Shown: positions 18,107-26,263 of the stretch, in pieces
Layout: each line of letters begins with the position of its first letter
How positions within the stretch are numbered: position 1 is the stretch's first letter
Source of the DNA: Listeria monocytogenes
GTDB lineage: Bacteria; Bacillota; Bacilli; Lactobacillales; Listeriaceae
Direction: 5' to 3'
Length of the DNA stretch: 64,000 nucleotides
Assembly: GCF_900187225.1 (NCBI RefSeq)
Contig: NZ_LT906436.1
Coordinates: 1,054,001 to 1,118,000 of the forward strand
Made by a program: the position numbers and the translations under genes
Notes under the pieces: generated by a model
Told to the model about the DNA's origin: nothing
What the model saw: only the letters and a program-made list of their open reading frames with translations
The model's database searches: none

Positions 18107-19051
18107 TTAAAAGAATTTTCTCCGCCAGAATACAATCGCAAGTGCTCCAGCAATCCCGAATGCAAAACCGAGCGTAAGCATCCAAGCCATTGGTGTATTC
18201 ATAAACGGTAATTTCACGTTCATTCCGTAAAAACTAAACACCATCGTTGGAATCGTCAAGATGATGGTAAAAGAAGTAAGAAATTTCATCACGATATTCA
18301 TATTGTTCGAGATAATTGAAGCATAGGCATCCATCATCCCGCTCAAAATATTCGAGTGGACTTCCGCCATTTCAATACCTTGGCGATTTTCAATAATAAC
18401 ATCTTCTAATAAGTCTTGATCCTCTTCGTACATTTTAACAATATTTTGACGCATCATTTTATCTAGTACGACTTTATTCGATTTAAGGGCTGTTACAAAG
18501 TAAACTAAACTTTTTTCAATCCCCATTAAATCATAAAGTTGTTTATTTTTCATAGATTCATGTAGTTCTTTTTCGATTTCGTCCGTTTGACGGTTCAAGC
18601 GTTTTAAGTGACGCAAGAAAGTAGTGGAAATCATGTATAAGATTTGCAATGCAAACCGCGTTTTCATATGTGTATAAAAGCCTTTAATACGGTTTCTAAT
18701 AAAGGACTGCACGATAGAAGAATCGATTGTGCAAATTGTAATAAAATAGTCTTTTGTAATAATTATCCCCATTGGAATGGTTTCGAATGAAGCGTAATGA
18801 ATATCATCTTCATCGACTACCGGAAAGTCACAAACGATTAAAACAGAATCCGAGTCGTCATCGCGTTCAATCCGGGCACTTTCATCTTTATCTAGTGGAT
18901 CTTCTAAGAACTCAAGTGGAATTTCGTAGTTATCGGCAATTTTATTAATTTCTTCGGAAGTTGGAGCAACAATATTAATCCAACAATTGCGCGTCACTTC
19001 TTCTAATTCAATTAATTTGCCGTTTTCATCTGATTTGAAAATTTGATGCAT
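18107..19051 (-). CDS. corA: CorA-family magnesium/cobalt channel
   Basis: CorA proteins are pentameric channels for Mg2+ (and Co2+, Ni2+). The 314-residue product has the defining YGMNVKLPF motif (GMN) at the end of the first membrane segment near residue 280 and a second membrane segment that ends in a short basic tail, WRRKFF. The long N-terminal cytoplasmic domain is acidic, with helices rich in Asp/Glu. An AGGAGG site lies directly upstream. The leader carries a 35-codon ORF that ends 17 nt before the corA start, so translation of the two may be linked. Confidence 0.93.
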   Translation of the reverse strand: MHQIFKSDENGKLIELEEVTRNCWINIVAPTSEEINKIADNYEIPLEFLEDPLDKDESARIERDDDSDSVLIVCDFPVVDEDDIHYASFETIPMGIIITKDYFITICTIDSSIVQSFIRNRIKGFYTHMKTRFALQILYMISTTFLRHLKRLNRQTDEIEKELHESMKNKQLYDLMGIEKSLVYFVTALKSNKVVLDKMMRQNIVKMYEEDQDLLEDVIIENRQGIEMAEVHSNILSGMMDAYASIISNNMNIVMKFLTSFTIILTIPTMVFSFYGMNVKLPFMNTPMAWMLTLGFAFGIAGALAIVFWRRKFF

Positions 19052-19068
19052 GCTTTTTACCTCCTTTT

Positions 19069-19176
19069 TTAACAGGTAAATTTCACGCGGTTAGAGTTTC
19101 GTTCCCGTGAAAAATCACCTGTATGAATACTTCGATGTGGACCAGGGTCACTTGCTGTTTGCTGCTCCTTTTTCAC
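19069..19176 (-). CDS. 35-aa ORF in the corA leader
   Basis: A GTG at 19176 opens 35 sense codons ending in TAA at 19069-19071. The frame starts VKKEQQTASDPGPHRS and ends RERNSNRVKFTC. An AAGGAG lies nine bases before the GTG, an ideal spacing, and a sigma-A promoter lies about 45 bp upstream. The stop is followed at once by the corA ribosome binding site. The peptide is hydrophilic, with one C-terminal Cys, and I know of no family for it. It could be a leader peptide that couples or regulates corA translation, or a free microprotein. A chance ORF is possible. Confidence 0.5.
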   Translation of the reverse strand: MKKEQQTASDPGPHRSIHTGDFSRERNSNRVKFTC

Positions 19177-19218
19177 GTTCCTCAACTCCTTCAAATCATA
19201 GTAATTCACAACTCTACC

Positions 19219-19247
19219 ATTATACCTAGATTATAGTCATTTGTACA
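19219..19247 (-). promoter_or_regulatory. Sigma-A promoter for the corA unit
   Basis: On the minus strand TGTACA (19247-19242) and a perfect TATAAT (19224-19219) are spaced by 17 nt. It would drive the 35-codon ORF and corA. Confidence 0.6.
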
Positions 19248-19251
19248 TCTT

Positions 19252-19866
19252 TTATTGAAGCGCAGCCTTATAGAGCGGAATTAACTCATCTAGCACCATT
19301 TCAGCCTCTTTAATAAAGTCTTTAGCAGGGGACAGATGATTATCGTCAGGTAGATAAATTTTCCCAACTAAAAATTCCCCTTTTTTCACATCGCGGAAAC
19401 GTTCAAGCGTTGCCTCTAGTTGGCCGTCATGCACAGGATACGTTTTTTCTTCCGTATGATCTGGGGAAATAGCAAAGTTGTCCGGTAAATCAGCCAATAA
19501 TTTCTTTTCTTTCAAAAAGCGATTAGCAATTTTCAAACTTTCTTCATTTTCATAAATAAAAGCGAGCCAGATGAATAAATACTTATCAAACAATCCTACT
19601 TGGAAATGAGGATGCTTTTTATAACCACGTTTATCATGGCAAATGGCGAGCCACGTGCTATCAGGTGGGTTAACTGAACGTCTTTGGTGACGAGCAATAT
19701 GTAAAAACATTTCATCGCCAAGCTTGGCACTTAAATAAGTAGTCAATTCTTCCCCAACAGCTCTGAATTTTGGTTGAATATCATTTTGAATTCCGGTCAT
19801 GCGTGCTTCAAGCCCAGGAATCTGCATTGTTTTAAAATCTTTCTTACTAAATCCTTTAAAAGTCAT
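19252..19866 (-). CDS. yktB: UPF0637 family protein YktB
   Basis: From the ATG at 19866 the product is 204 residues and matches the UPF0637/YktB family of Firmicutes. Recognisable segments are the N-terminal MTFKGFSKKDF, HIARHQRRSVNPPDSTWLAI near residue 60, and KKHPHFQVGLFDKYLF near 85. No catalytic motif or membrane segment is present, and the family role is not established as far as I know. AGGAGGAAAAC precedes the ATG and fixes the start; an in-frame start 54 codons upstream lacks support. No clear terminator is seen between it and the corA promoter. Confidence 0.85.
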   Translation of the reverse strand: MTFKGFSKKDFKTMQIPGLEARMTGIQNDIQPKFRAVGEELTTYLSAKLGDEMFLHIARHQRRSVNPPDSTWLAICHDKRGYKKHPHFQVGLFDKYLFIWLAFIYENEESLKIANRFLKEKKLLADLPDNFAISPDHTEEKTYPVHDGQLEATLERFRDVKKGEFLVGKIYLPDDNHLSPAKDFIKEAEMVLDELIPLYKAALQ

Positions 19867-19997
19867 CTGTTTTCCTCCTAATTTTGCATATATTTTCATT
19901 ATACGGAAGTTAAGTTCCAAGTGAAAGAATCTTGTTCTATTCAGATAATTCATTTTTTGTGATAAAATAAACAAAAAGAGTGCGAAGAGGTGTGCAT

Positions 19998-20771
19998 ATG
20001 GACAGCGAAAAAATAGATTATTTAGCAAGGTTATGGATTATGGAGGCCGCAGCAAAGATTAAGCAATCTTTCAAAGAAACGTTAGACATTGATGTCAAAT
20101 CCGGTCGCAATGATTTAGTGACGAATATGGATAAAGAAACCGAAGCTTTTTTTGTTCAACAAATTAAAGACCATTTTCCTGACCATCGTTTATTTGGTGA
20201 AGAAGGAATAGCGTCAGATGTAACAGATTTAGATGGAGTGGTTTGGATTCTTGACCCAATTGACGGGACATTGAATTTTGTTGAACAGCAACGCGACTTT
20301 GCGATTTCCCTTGCAGTTTATGAAGATGGAATAGGGCGGCTTGCTTATATTTATGACGTTACACGCGATGAGCTGTATTTTGGAGAAAAAGGAAAAGGTG
20401 CTACAGTAAACGGCAGAACTATCCCTAAACTTGACCCAGCAATAGACCTAAAAGATACGCTATTAATTGCTAATTTGAGCGTGACAAGAAAATTCCCGAC
20501 CATGTGGGAAGCGGTAAAAGTTTCTAGAGGATTGCGATTACACGGAGCAGCTTCACTGGAATATATGGACGTTGCTACTGGACGAGCGGGAGCCTATCTC
20601 TCTGCTAATTTAGCACCGTGGGATATTGCTGCGGGAAAAATTATCGTAGAAGAATTAGGCGGGAAAGTGACACGGATTAATGGTGAAAAAATCAATATGT
20701 TAGAAAAAGGAAGTTCTATTGTAGCATCGCCAAAAATCCATCAAACCTTATTAGATAACTACCTGCCTTAA
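19998..20771 (+). CDS. Inositol monophosphatase family protein
   Basis: The 257-residue enzyme belongs to the Mg2+-dependent, Li+-sensitive phosphatase superfamily. The metal site is visible in FGEEG (near residue 69), WILDPIDGTLNFV (near 87-99) and APWDIAAGKII (near 210). Possible substrates include inositol phosphates and related sugar phosphates, and family members also include 3'(2'),5'-bisphosphate nucleotidases; the neighbours do not settle it. ATG 19998 is preferred over an in-frame GTG at 19980 because AGAGG at 19987-19991 is correctly placed for it. It is divergent from yktB and followed by the bipA promoter. Confidence 0.88.
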   Translation: MDSEKIDYLARLWIMEAAAKIKQSFKETLDIDVKSGRNDLVTNMDKETEAFFVQQIKDHFPDHRLFGEEGIASDVTDLDGVVWILDPIDGTLNFVEQQRDFAISLAVYEDGIGRLAYIYDVTRDELYFGEKGKGATVNGRTIPKLDPAIDLKDTLLIANLSVTRKFPTMWEAVKVSRGLRLHGAASLEYMDVATGRAGAYLSANLAPWDIAAGKIIVEELGGKVTRINGEKINMLEKGSSIVASPKIHQTLLDNYLP

Positions 20772-20817
20772 AGAAAGCGCTCAACATAAAAAAACTTGTT
20801 TTCAGAAAATAAAAATC

Positions 20818-20846
20818 GTGCCAAATCGGCTCAGCTATGCTATAAT
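20818..20846 (+). promoter_or_regulatory. Extended -10 promoter of bipA
   Basis: GTGCCA at 20818-20823 and TATAAT at 20841-20846 are 17 nt apart. A TG dinucleotide one base before the -10 makes an extended -10 element. Confidence 0.65.
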
Positions 20847-20879
20847 AGGTAAGTTGATTTAAACGAGACGATAGCGACG

Positions 20880-20903
20880 GAGGAAAATAAATCTATTTTC
20901 CTC
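20880..20903 (+). promoter_or_regulatory. Hairpin in the bipA 5' leader
   Basis: Ten perfect pairs (20880-20889 with 20894-20903) and a four-base loop are followed by TTTCTTTT. It resembles a terminator and lies inside the leader, about 60 nt before the start codon, so it may attenuate transcription of bipA. Confidence 0.45.
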
Positions 20904-20962
20904 TTTCTTTTGGCTAATCTTCACGATAAATGTTTGGATTTTTAATTTAGGAGGAAACAAGA

Positions 20963-22801
20963 TTGAATTTAAGAAATGATATTCGTAATGTAGCAATTAT
21001 TGCCCACGTTGACCATGGTAAAACAACTCTAGTAGACCAATTATTACGCCAGTCAGGCACATTCCGCGACAATGAAACAGTTGCAGAACGCGCAATGGAC
21101 AACAATGATTTAGAAAGAGAACGCGGTATTACAATTTTAGCGAAAAATACAGCGATTAAGTATGAAGATACACGTGTAAACATCATGGATACACCTGGAC
21201 ACGCCGATTTCGGTGGAGAAGTAGAACGTATCATGAAAATGGTTGATGGTGTTCTTTTAGTAGTGGACGCGTATGAAGGTACGATGCCTCAAACACGTTT
21301 TGTACTAAAAAAAGCACTAGAACAAAACCTAACTCCAATCGTAGTAGTAAACAAAATTGACCGTGACTTTGCTCGCCCAGAAGAAGTTGTTGATGAAGTA
21401 TTAGAATTATTCATCGAACTAGGCGCAAACGACGATCAATTAGAATTCCCAGTTGTTTATGCTTCTGCAATCAACGGAACTTCAAGCTATGATTCCGATC
21501 CAGCAGAACAAAAAGAAACAATGAAACCACTTTTAGACACTATTATCGAACATATTCCAGCTCCAGTTGATAATAGCGACGAACCATTACAATTCCAAGT
21601 TTCTTTACTTGATTATAATGACTATGTTGGTCGTATTGGTATTGGCCGCGTTTTCCGCGGAACAATGCACGTGGGACAAACAGTTGCTTTAATTAAACTT
21701 GATGGCACAGTAAAACAATTCCGCGTAACGAAAATGTTCGGTTTCTTCGGACTAAAACGTGACGAAATTAAAGAAGCAAAAGCTGGTGATTTAGTAGCAT
21801 TAGCAGGTATGGAAGACATCTTCGTTGGTGAAACAGTAACACCATTTGACCACCAAGAAGCACTTCCGTTATTACGTATTGATGAGCCAACCTTGCAAAT
21901 GACTTTCGTAACAAATAACAGTCCTTTCGCTGGTCGTGAAGGTAAACACGTAACAAGCCGTAAAATTGAAGAACGTTTACTTGCAGAGCTTCAAACGGAC
22001 GTATCTTTACGCGTAGAGCCAACAGCTTCCCCTGACGCTTGGGTAGTTTCTGGTCGTGGTGAGCTTCATTTATCCATTTTGATCGAAACAATGCGTCGCG
22101 AAGGTTATGAATTACAAGTTTCTAAACCAGAAGTAATCATCCGTGAAATTGATGGCGTGAAATGTGAACCAGTAGAAGATGTTCAAATTGATACTCCAGA
22201 AGAATTCATGGGTTCCGTTATTGAATCTATCAGCCAACGTAAAGGCGAAATGAAAAACATGATTAACGATGGCAACGGACAAGTTCGTTTACAATTCATG
22301 GTTCCAGCTCGTGGCTTAATCGGTTATACAACTGATTTCCTTTCAATGACTCGTGGTTATGGTATTATCAACCACACATTCGATAGCTACCAACCAATCC
22401 AAAAAGGACGCGTTGGTGGACGTAGCCGTGGTGTTCTTGTATCCATGGAAACTGGTAAATCTACTACTTACGGAACAATGCAAGTAGAAGACCGTGGTAC
22501 TATTTTCATCGAACCAGGTACGGATATTTACGAAGGTATGATCGTTGGGGAAAACAATCGTGAAGGCGATATCGCTGTAAACATTGTAAAAGCAAAACAA
22601 ATGACTAACATTCGTTCTGCTAACAAAGACCAAACAAACGTAATCAAAAAACCTCGTCACTTATCACTAGAAGAATCATTAGAATTCCTAAACGAAGATG
22701 AGTACTGTGAAGTAACTCCAGAATCCATCCGTTTACGTAAAAAAATTCTAAACAAAAACGAACGTGAAAAAGCAGCAAAACGTTCAAAAACTGCTGAATA
22801 A
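20963..22801 (+). CDS. bipA: Ribosome-associated GTPase BipA/TypA
   Basis: BipA is an EF-G-like translational GTPase linked to stress, low-temperature growth and ribosome assembly. The 612-residue product has G1 [15 protein letters not shown] (residues about 13-27), G2 RGITIL, G3 [11 protein letters not shown] and G4 [12 protein letters not shown]. The C-terminal half has the family-specific [18 protein letters not shown] and [12 protein letters not shown]. The start is a TTG with AGGAGG nine bases upstream; no ATG is available. A roughly 110-nt leader with a terminator-like hairpin precedes it. A 21-bp terminator follows. The position next to the yla genes matches Bacillus typA. Confidence 0.96.
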   Translation: MNLRNDIRNVAIIAHVDHGKTTLVDQLLRQSGTFRDNETVAERAMDNNDLERERGITILAKNTAIKYEDTRVNIMDTPGHADFGGEVERIMKMVDGVLLVVDAYEGTMPQTRFVLKKALEQNLTPIVVVNKIDRDFARPEEVVDEVLELFIELGANDDQLEFPVVYASAINGTSSYDSDPAEQKETMKPLLDTIIEHIPAPVDNSDEPLQFQVSLLDYNDYVGRIGIGRVFRGTMHVGQTVALIKLDGTVKQFRVTKMFGFFGLKRDEIKEAKAGDLVALAGMEDIFVGETVTPFDHQEALPLLRIDEPTLQMTFVTNNSPFAGREGKHVTSRKIEERLLAELQTDVSLRVEPTASPDAWVVSGRGELHLSILIETMRREGYELQVSKPEVIIREIDGVKCEPVEDVQIDTPEEFMGSVIESISQRKGEMKNMINDGNGQVRLQFMVPARGLIGYTTDFLSMTRGYGIINHTFDSYQPIQKGRVGGRSRGVLVSMETGKSTTYGTMQVEDRGTIFIEPGTDIYEGMIVGENNREGDIAVNIVKAKQMTNIRSANKDQTNVIKKPRHLSLEESLEFLNEDEYCEVTPESIRLRKKILNKNEREKAAKRSKTAE

Positions 22802-22811
22802 TTAACGAACA

Positions 22812-22860
22812 AAAGACCAAATAATTTTTAAGTATATCGCTTAAAAATTATTTGGTCTTT
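22812..22860 (+). terminator. Terminator of bipA
   Basis: Twenty-one perfect pairs (22812-22832 with 22840-22860) and a seven-base loop with a T-rich 3' arm. Confidence 0.92.
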
Positions 22861-22972
22861 TTATGCATTATTTTATGTGAAAAAGGGAATAAAAATAATG
22901 AATTTGTAACACTATTGTAATATGAAGCGCAATTTGGTATATTATATGTAAGCAGAAAAGGTGGTTAGGAAT

Positions 22973-23833
22973 ATGAAAAAATGGATGGTTATTATATCAA
23001 TCATTAGTTTAGTTGCACTATTAGGTGCTTGTGGCAATAATGATAATGAAAAAGATCAAGAAGATAAATCAACAACAGATTCAACAACTAAAAAAGCAAA
23101 ATCTTCATCAAACGAATCAAATAAAGCGGCGGAAACAAAAGAAAATGATACCAATGATAAAGCAGCTACCACTGATAAGGGAAGTTCAAATCCTACTAAA
23201 GAAGAAAAAGATACGTCTACAACAACAGATACACCAAAAAAAGAAACACCAAAAAGCCCCGCGAAAACAGAAGCATTTTCTTTTTCACCTTCTGGATTCA
23301 AAGTATCTACAGTTGAATCTATTCTTGGTGGAGATGTAACAACGACGTATTTATCTAGCTCTAAATCATTCCAAAAGGATTTTGAAGCTTTAACACTTTT
23401 TATCAATCAATATAAAGTAGAACATGTCATTAATCCAACAAAAGAAGTAAGTGCGAGTAACCCAGAAAGTTATTTAGCAAACAAGAATGGTTATGTTATT
23501 ACACTTGATATCTCCATTAAAAATAATTCGAAAAAAGATAAGATGTATAAAGCAGATCAAATTAGTTTGCTTGGAGCAAGTAAATCTGTCGGCGGGAGTT
23601 TAGATAACTTTATCCCTTCTGGTTTTCATCTTATAGGAAGTTCATCGGATCCATATAATTTTACAGCAGGTAAAACTGCTAGAGGGCTTTTAACTTTCAC
23701 GATGGATGAAGCAACTTATAATGATTTAGCAAAAGATTCGCAAATAGGCGTACCAGATCCAAGTAGATTTGACTCTAGTAGCACTAAAGGAAGTAGTCAA
23801 GATAACGTTGTTGCACCGTTTCCAATTAAATAA
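22973..23833 (+). CDS. Lipoprotein with Ser/Thr/Lys-rich linker, function unknown
   Basis: The product from ATG 22973 is 286 residues. The signal peptide ends in a lipobox, LLGAC, with the acylated Cys at residue 20. A low-complexity stretch rich in Lys, Asp, Glu, Ser and Thr follows to about residue 95, a common wall-spanning tether. The rest (about 100-286) is a folded domain with GFKVSTVESILGG and LTFTMDEATYND, which looks like the extracellular immunoglobulin-like domains that carry DUF4352-type folds, though I cannot confirm this. It occupies the place of a lipoprotein gene in the Bacillus yla cluster but I do not claim orthology. A perfect 19-bp terminator overlaps its stop codon. Confidence 0.7.
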   Translation: MKKWMVIISIISLVALLGACGNNDNEKDQEDKSTTDSTTKKAKSSSNESNKAAETKENDTNDKAATTDKGSSNPTKEEKDTSTTTDTPKKETPKSPAKTEAFSFSPSGFKVSTVESILGGDVTTTYLSSSKSFQKDFEALTLFINQYKVEHVINPTKEVSASNPESYLANKNGYVITLDISIKNNSKKDKMYKADQISLLGASKSVGGSLDNFIPSGFHLIGSSSDPYNFTAGKTARGLLTFTMDEATYNDLAKDSQIGVPDPSRFDSSSTKGSSQDNVVAPFPIK

Positions 23834-23873
23834 AAAAGTACGAAGAGATTTGAAAATCTCTTCGTACTTTTTT
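23832..23873. terminator. Bidirectional terminator between lipoprotein gene and ylaI
   Basis: Nineteen perfect pairs (23832-23850 with 23855-23873) and a TGAA loop, with A6 and T6 ends. It overlaps both stop codons, so the converging genes share it. Confidence 0.92.
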
Positions 23874-24114
23874 ATTCTGATATGGTTTCTTTATTATGTT
23901 CTAACATATTTTTTAACTCACTATTCGAAATCACTACTGGTTTATGAAAATTGAAATGGCCAGAATTAACGCGACTGATAGTGTTAATAGCTACTCGATG
24001 TTCACATTCAGGACATAGATACATTCTAATAGGTTTATTACGTAATTGTTTTGTTTTAAATTCGCGATTGTCTAGCTCATCTACACGTTCGCATAAGATA
24101 CATTTTGCGTTCAA
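23872..24114 (-). CDS. ylaI: YlaI-like zinc-ribbon protein
   Basis: The 80-residue protein has two CxxC pairs, CILC at residues 5-8 and CPEC near residue 35, which suggests a single zinc ribbon. The segment KTKQLRNKPIRMYLCPEC and the short polar C-terminus resemble Bacillus YlaI (DUF2197), whose neighbours are also typA, ylaN and ftsW. The role is not known to me. The start is TTG at 24114 with GAGGTG eight bases upstream. It is the only leftward gene in this block. Confidence 0.75.
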   Translation of the reverse strand: MNAKCILCERVDELDNREFKTKQLRNKPIRMYLCPECEHRVAINTISRVNSGHFNFHKPVVISNSELKNMLEHNKETISE

Positions 24115-24203
24115 TTTGTCTTCACCTCACACAAGTATTATAGCATGATTATTGAAAAAGGCGAGTAAAAGTGAATTTTTCAAAAATTTTAATTAGATCG
24201 TGC

Positions 24204-24246
24204 TTGCGTGGCAAATAAATTATGCTATACTAGTACTATCTAGTAT
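24204..24246 (+). promoter_or_regulatory. ylaN promoter with overlapping palindrome
   Basis: TTGCGT at 24204-24209 and TATACT at 24226-24231 are 16 nt apart, with a TGC extended -10. A perfect inverted repeat ATACTAG-N6-CTAGTAT (24227-24246) starts within the -10 and covers the start site. That position suits a repressor operator. The regulator is unknown. Confidence 0.55.
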
Positions 24247-24319
24247 TAACTTTTACTTAAGGTTTTTCCTTGAGATGAAAATAAAGCGCTATTTTTGGCG
24301 TATGATAGGGGGTTCTGTG

Positions 24320-24601
24320 ATGGCAAATAAAAAGATAGATCACAGAGAAGAGGCAGTGGAGCTTTTAAAACAAGACGCAAAACGAATCTTACAGTTGATT
24401 AAAGTCCAAATGGATAATCTAACATTACCGCAATGTCCAGCATATGAGGAAGTTCTTGATACACAAATGTATGGTTTATCACGTGAAATTAACTTTGCAA
24501 CCCGCCTAGGACTAATTGAACCAGAAGAAGGCAAGAAACTAATGTCTACACTGGAAAAAGAATTGTCCACTTTACATGAACTGTCCATGAGTAAAAAATA
24601 A
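24320..24601 (+). CDS. ylaN: YlaN (UPF0358), iron-linked small protein
   Basis: The 93-residue helical protein matches YlaN. Recognisable parts are [19 protein letters not shown] (residues about 8-26), [20 protein letters not shown] (about 30-49) and [14 protein letters not shown] (about 50-63). In other Firmicutes YlaN has been reported to bind iron and act with the regulator Fur under iron limitation. ATG 24320 is preferred because a GGGGG site lies just upstream. An in-frame upstream start at 24200 would begin ahead of the promoter. The gene is monocistronic with its own terminator and an operator-like palindrome over its promoter. Confidence 0.9.
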   Translation: MANKKIDHREEAVELLKQDAKRILQLIKVQMDNLTLPQCPAYEEVLDTQMYGLSREINFATRLGLIEPEEGKKLMSTLEKELSTLHELSMSKK

Positions 24602-24612
24602 TGAATCAAATG

Positions 24613-24647
24613 AAAAGATGTCTGATTTTTTCTGGCATCTTTTTTTG
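24613..24647 (+). terminator. Terminator of ylaN
   Basis: Ten pairs including one wobble (24613-24622 with 24634-24643), an 11-base loop and a T7 run. Confidence 0.8.
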
Positions 24648-24777
24648 TTTGGTAGTGAAAAGGCTAAAAAATGAGCCAAAAGAAGGAGGCGATTCTTCTT
24701 TTCATTTGGAGGTCTTTTCCTTTATAATAGGAAGAATAGAAAACAAGATGGGATAGTAACTTCTCAGGGATTGGACG

Positions 24778-25986
24778 ATGCCGATGTTTAAACGAATTTT
24801 AAAATCTTATGATTATGCATTTATTGCGGTATTTATCGTGCTATGTTTATTTGGGCTTATTATGATTTATAGTGCCAGCTGGTCTTTAGCAATTGGCAAA
24901 GGCTTACCGGCAGATTATTTTTATGCTCGTCAAGTAAAGAACTTTATAATTAGTTTTATTTTCTTTATTCTTTTTGCTCTTTTGCCATTTAAATTTTATC
25001 AAAATAATAAGGTGTTAATGTTAATTGTATTTGGGTCTATCGGTGTTTTATTACTGATTTTCTTAGTTGGTAAAACTGTAAATAATGCGAATAGCTGGCT
25101 CGTTTTAGGGCCACGCTCACTTCAACCAGGCGAATTTGCTAAATTAGCAGTTATTATTTATATGTCGGCTATCTATGCGAAAAAACAAAGCTATATCGAT
25201 GATTTCAACCGCGGTGTTTTACCGCCCATATTCTTTTTAGCATTTGTATGTTTCTTAATTGCCATCCAACCAGATACTGGGACAGCTTTTATTATTTTCT
25301 TAGTTGGTTGTTGTATTATCATCACTTCTGGAATGCGACTTCGAACGATTATGAAATTAATTGGGATTGGTATGGGTATTATTATTGGACTCACGCTCAT
25401 CTTATTCGCACTACCTGATAGTGTGAGGAACGAAATTGTTTCTCCAACAAAAGTTGCTCGTATTACAACTTTTATGAATCCTTTTGAATATGCGGATAAG
25501 GAAGGACACCAGCTAATTAATTCCTTCTATGCAATAGGTTCAGGTGGCGTTTCTGGGCAAGGGCTTGGCGAGAGCGTTCAAAAACTTGGTTACTTACCAG
25601 AAGCACATACCGATTTTATTATTGCCGTTGTTGCAGAAGAATTAGGTGTGTTTGGTGTTATGTTTATTATTTTGGCACTATTCTTCATTATCTTTAAGAC
25701 TATCACCACCGGACTCAGGGCGAAGGACCCATTTGCCTCATTAATGTGCTATGGGATCGCTAGTCTGATTGCAATTCAAGCATTTATTAATCTTGGCGGA
25801 GCTAGTGGGCTGATTCCGCTTACTGGTGTAACACTGCCATTTATTAGTTATGGCGGCTCTTCCTTAATGGTGCTGTCGATGATGCTGGGTATCGTAGCGA
25901 ATATCTCAATGTTTACTAAATACCAACGTGTTTATAAAGCAGATGGTTCCACGAAAGAGTTACCAAAGAAACAAAAAAGACGTTAA
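24778..25986 (+). CDS. ftsW: FtsW/RodA-family peptidoglycan polymerase
   Basis: SEDS proteins polymerise glycan strands from lipid II; FtsW does so at the division septum. The 402-residue product has about ten membrane segments and the family signatures: AIQPDTGTAFIIFL near residue 162, the catalytic-loop region GLGESVQKLGYLPEAHTDFI near 262, and GVTLPFISYGGSS near 355. The basic C-terminus ends in KKQKRR. FtsW rather than RodA is inferred from the position between ylaN and pycA, as in Bacillus. The start could be either of two in-frame ATGs (24778 or 24784); the CAGGGA upstream is modest for both. Confidence 0.9.
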   Translation: MPMFKRILKSYDYAFIAVFIVLCLFGLIMIYSASWSLAIGKGLPADYFYARQVKNFIISFIFFILFALLPFKFYQNNKVLMLIVFGSIGVLLLIFLVGKTVNNANSWLVLGPRSLQPGEFAKLAVIIYMSAIYAKKQSYIDDFNRGVLPPIFFLAFVCFLIAIQPDTGTAFIIFLVGCCIIITSGMRLRTIMKLIGIGMGIIIGLTLILFALPDSVRNEIVSPTKVARITTFMNPFEYADKEGHQLINSFYAIGSGGVSGQGLGESVQKLGYLPEAHTDFIIAVVAEELGVFGVMFIILALFFIIFKTITTGLRAKDPFASLMCYGIASLIAIQAFINLGGASGLIPLTGVTLPFISYGGSSLMVLSMMLGIVANISMFTKYQRVYKADGSTKELPKKQKRR

Positions 25987-25993
25987 ATTATGT

Positions 25994-26021
25994 AGAAAAA
26001 GCTAAATAATTAGCTTTTTCT
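25994..26021 (+). terminator. Terminator of ftsW
   Basis: Twelve perfect pairs (25994-26005 with 26010-26021), an ATAA loop and a following T run. Confidence 0.88.
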
Positions 26022-26108
26022 TTTTTTACGATACCGCATGTTTTTGGCGTTTTATAGCCAGTTTATTCGTGTTTTCGATATTGTTTTAAATATTTAGAAA
26101 GAAAATAA

Positions 26109-26138
26109 TTTACATCTGATGGTATTTAATACTATAAT
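26109..26138 (+). promoter_or_regulatory. Promoter of pycA
   Basis: TTTACA at 26109-26114 matches the -35 consensus at 5 of 6 positions, and TATAAT at 26133-26138 is perfect. The spacing is 18 nt. The resulting leader would be about 120 nt. Confidence 0.6.
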
Positions 26139-26263
26139 TGAAGTTATATACCGTTTTACAGCCTAAAAAAAGGGGATTATCATATAAGTGTACATAATCA
26201 TTTCAACCGTTGGAGGCTACGTATAAAGTATAGAACAGATCAGTGTTGGTTAGGAGGAAAAAA

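Noticed and set aside
19052-19218. M-box magnesium riboswitch upstream of corA
   Set aside because: The leader is short, lacks the conserved M-box blocks and a terminator hairpin, and is mostly occupied by the 35-codon frame.
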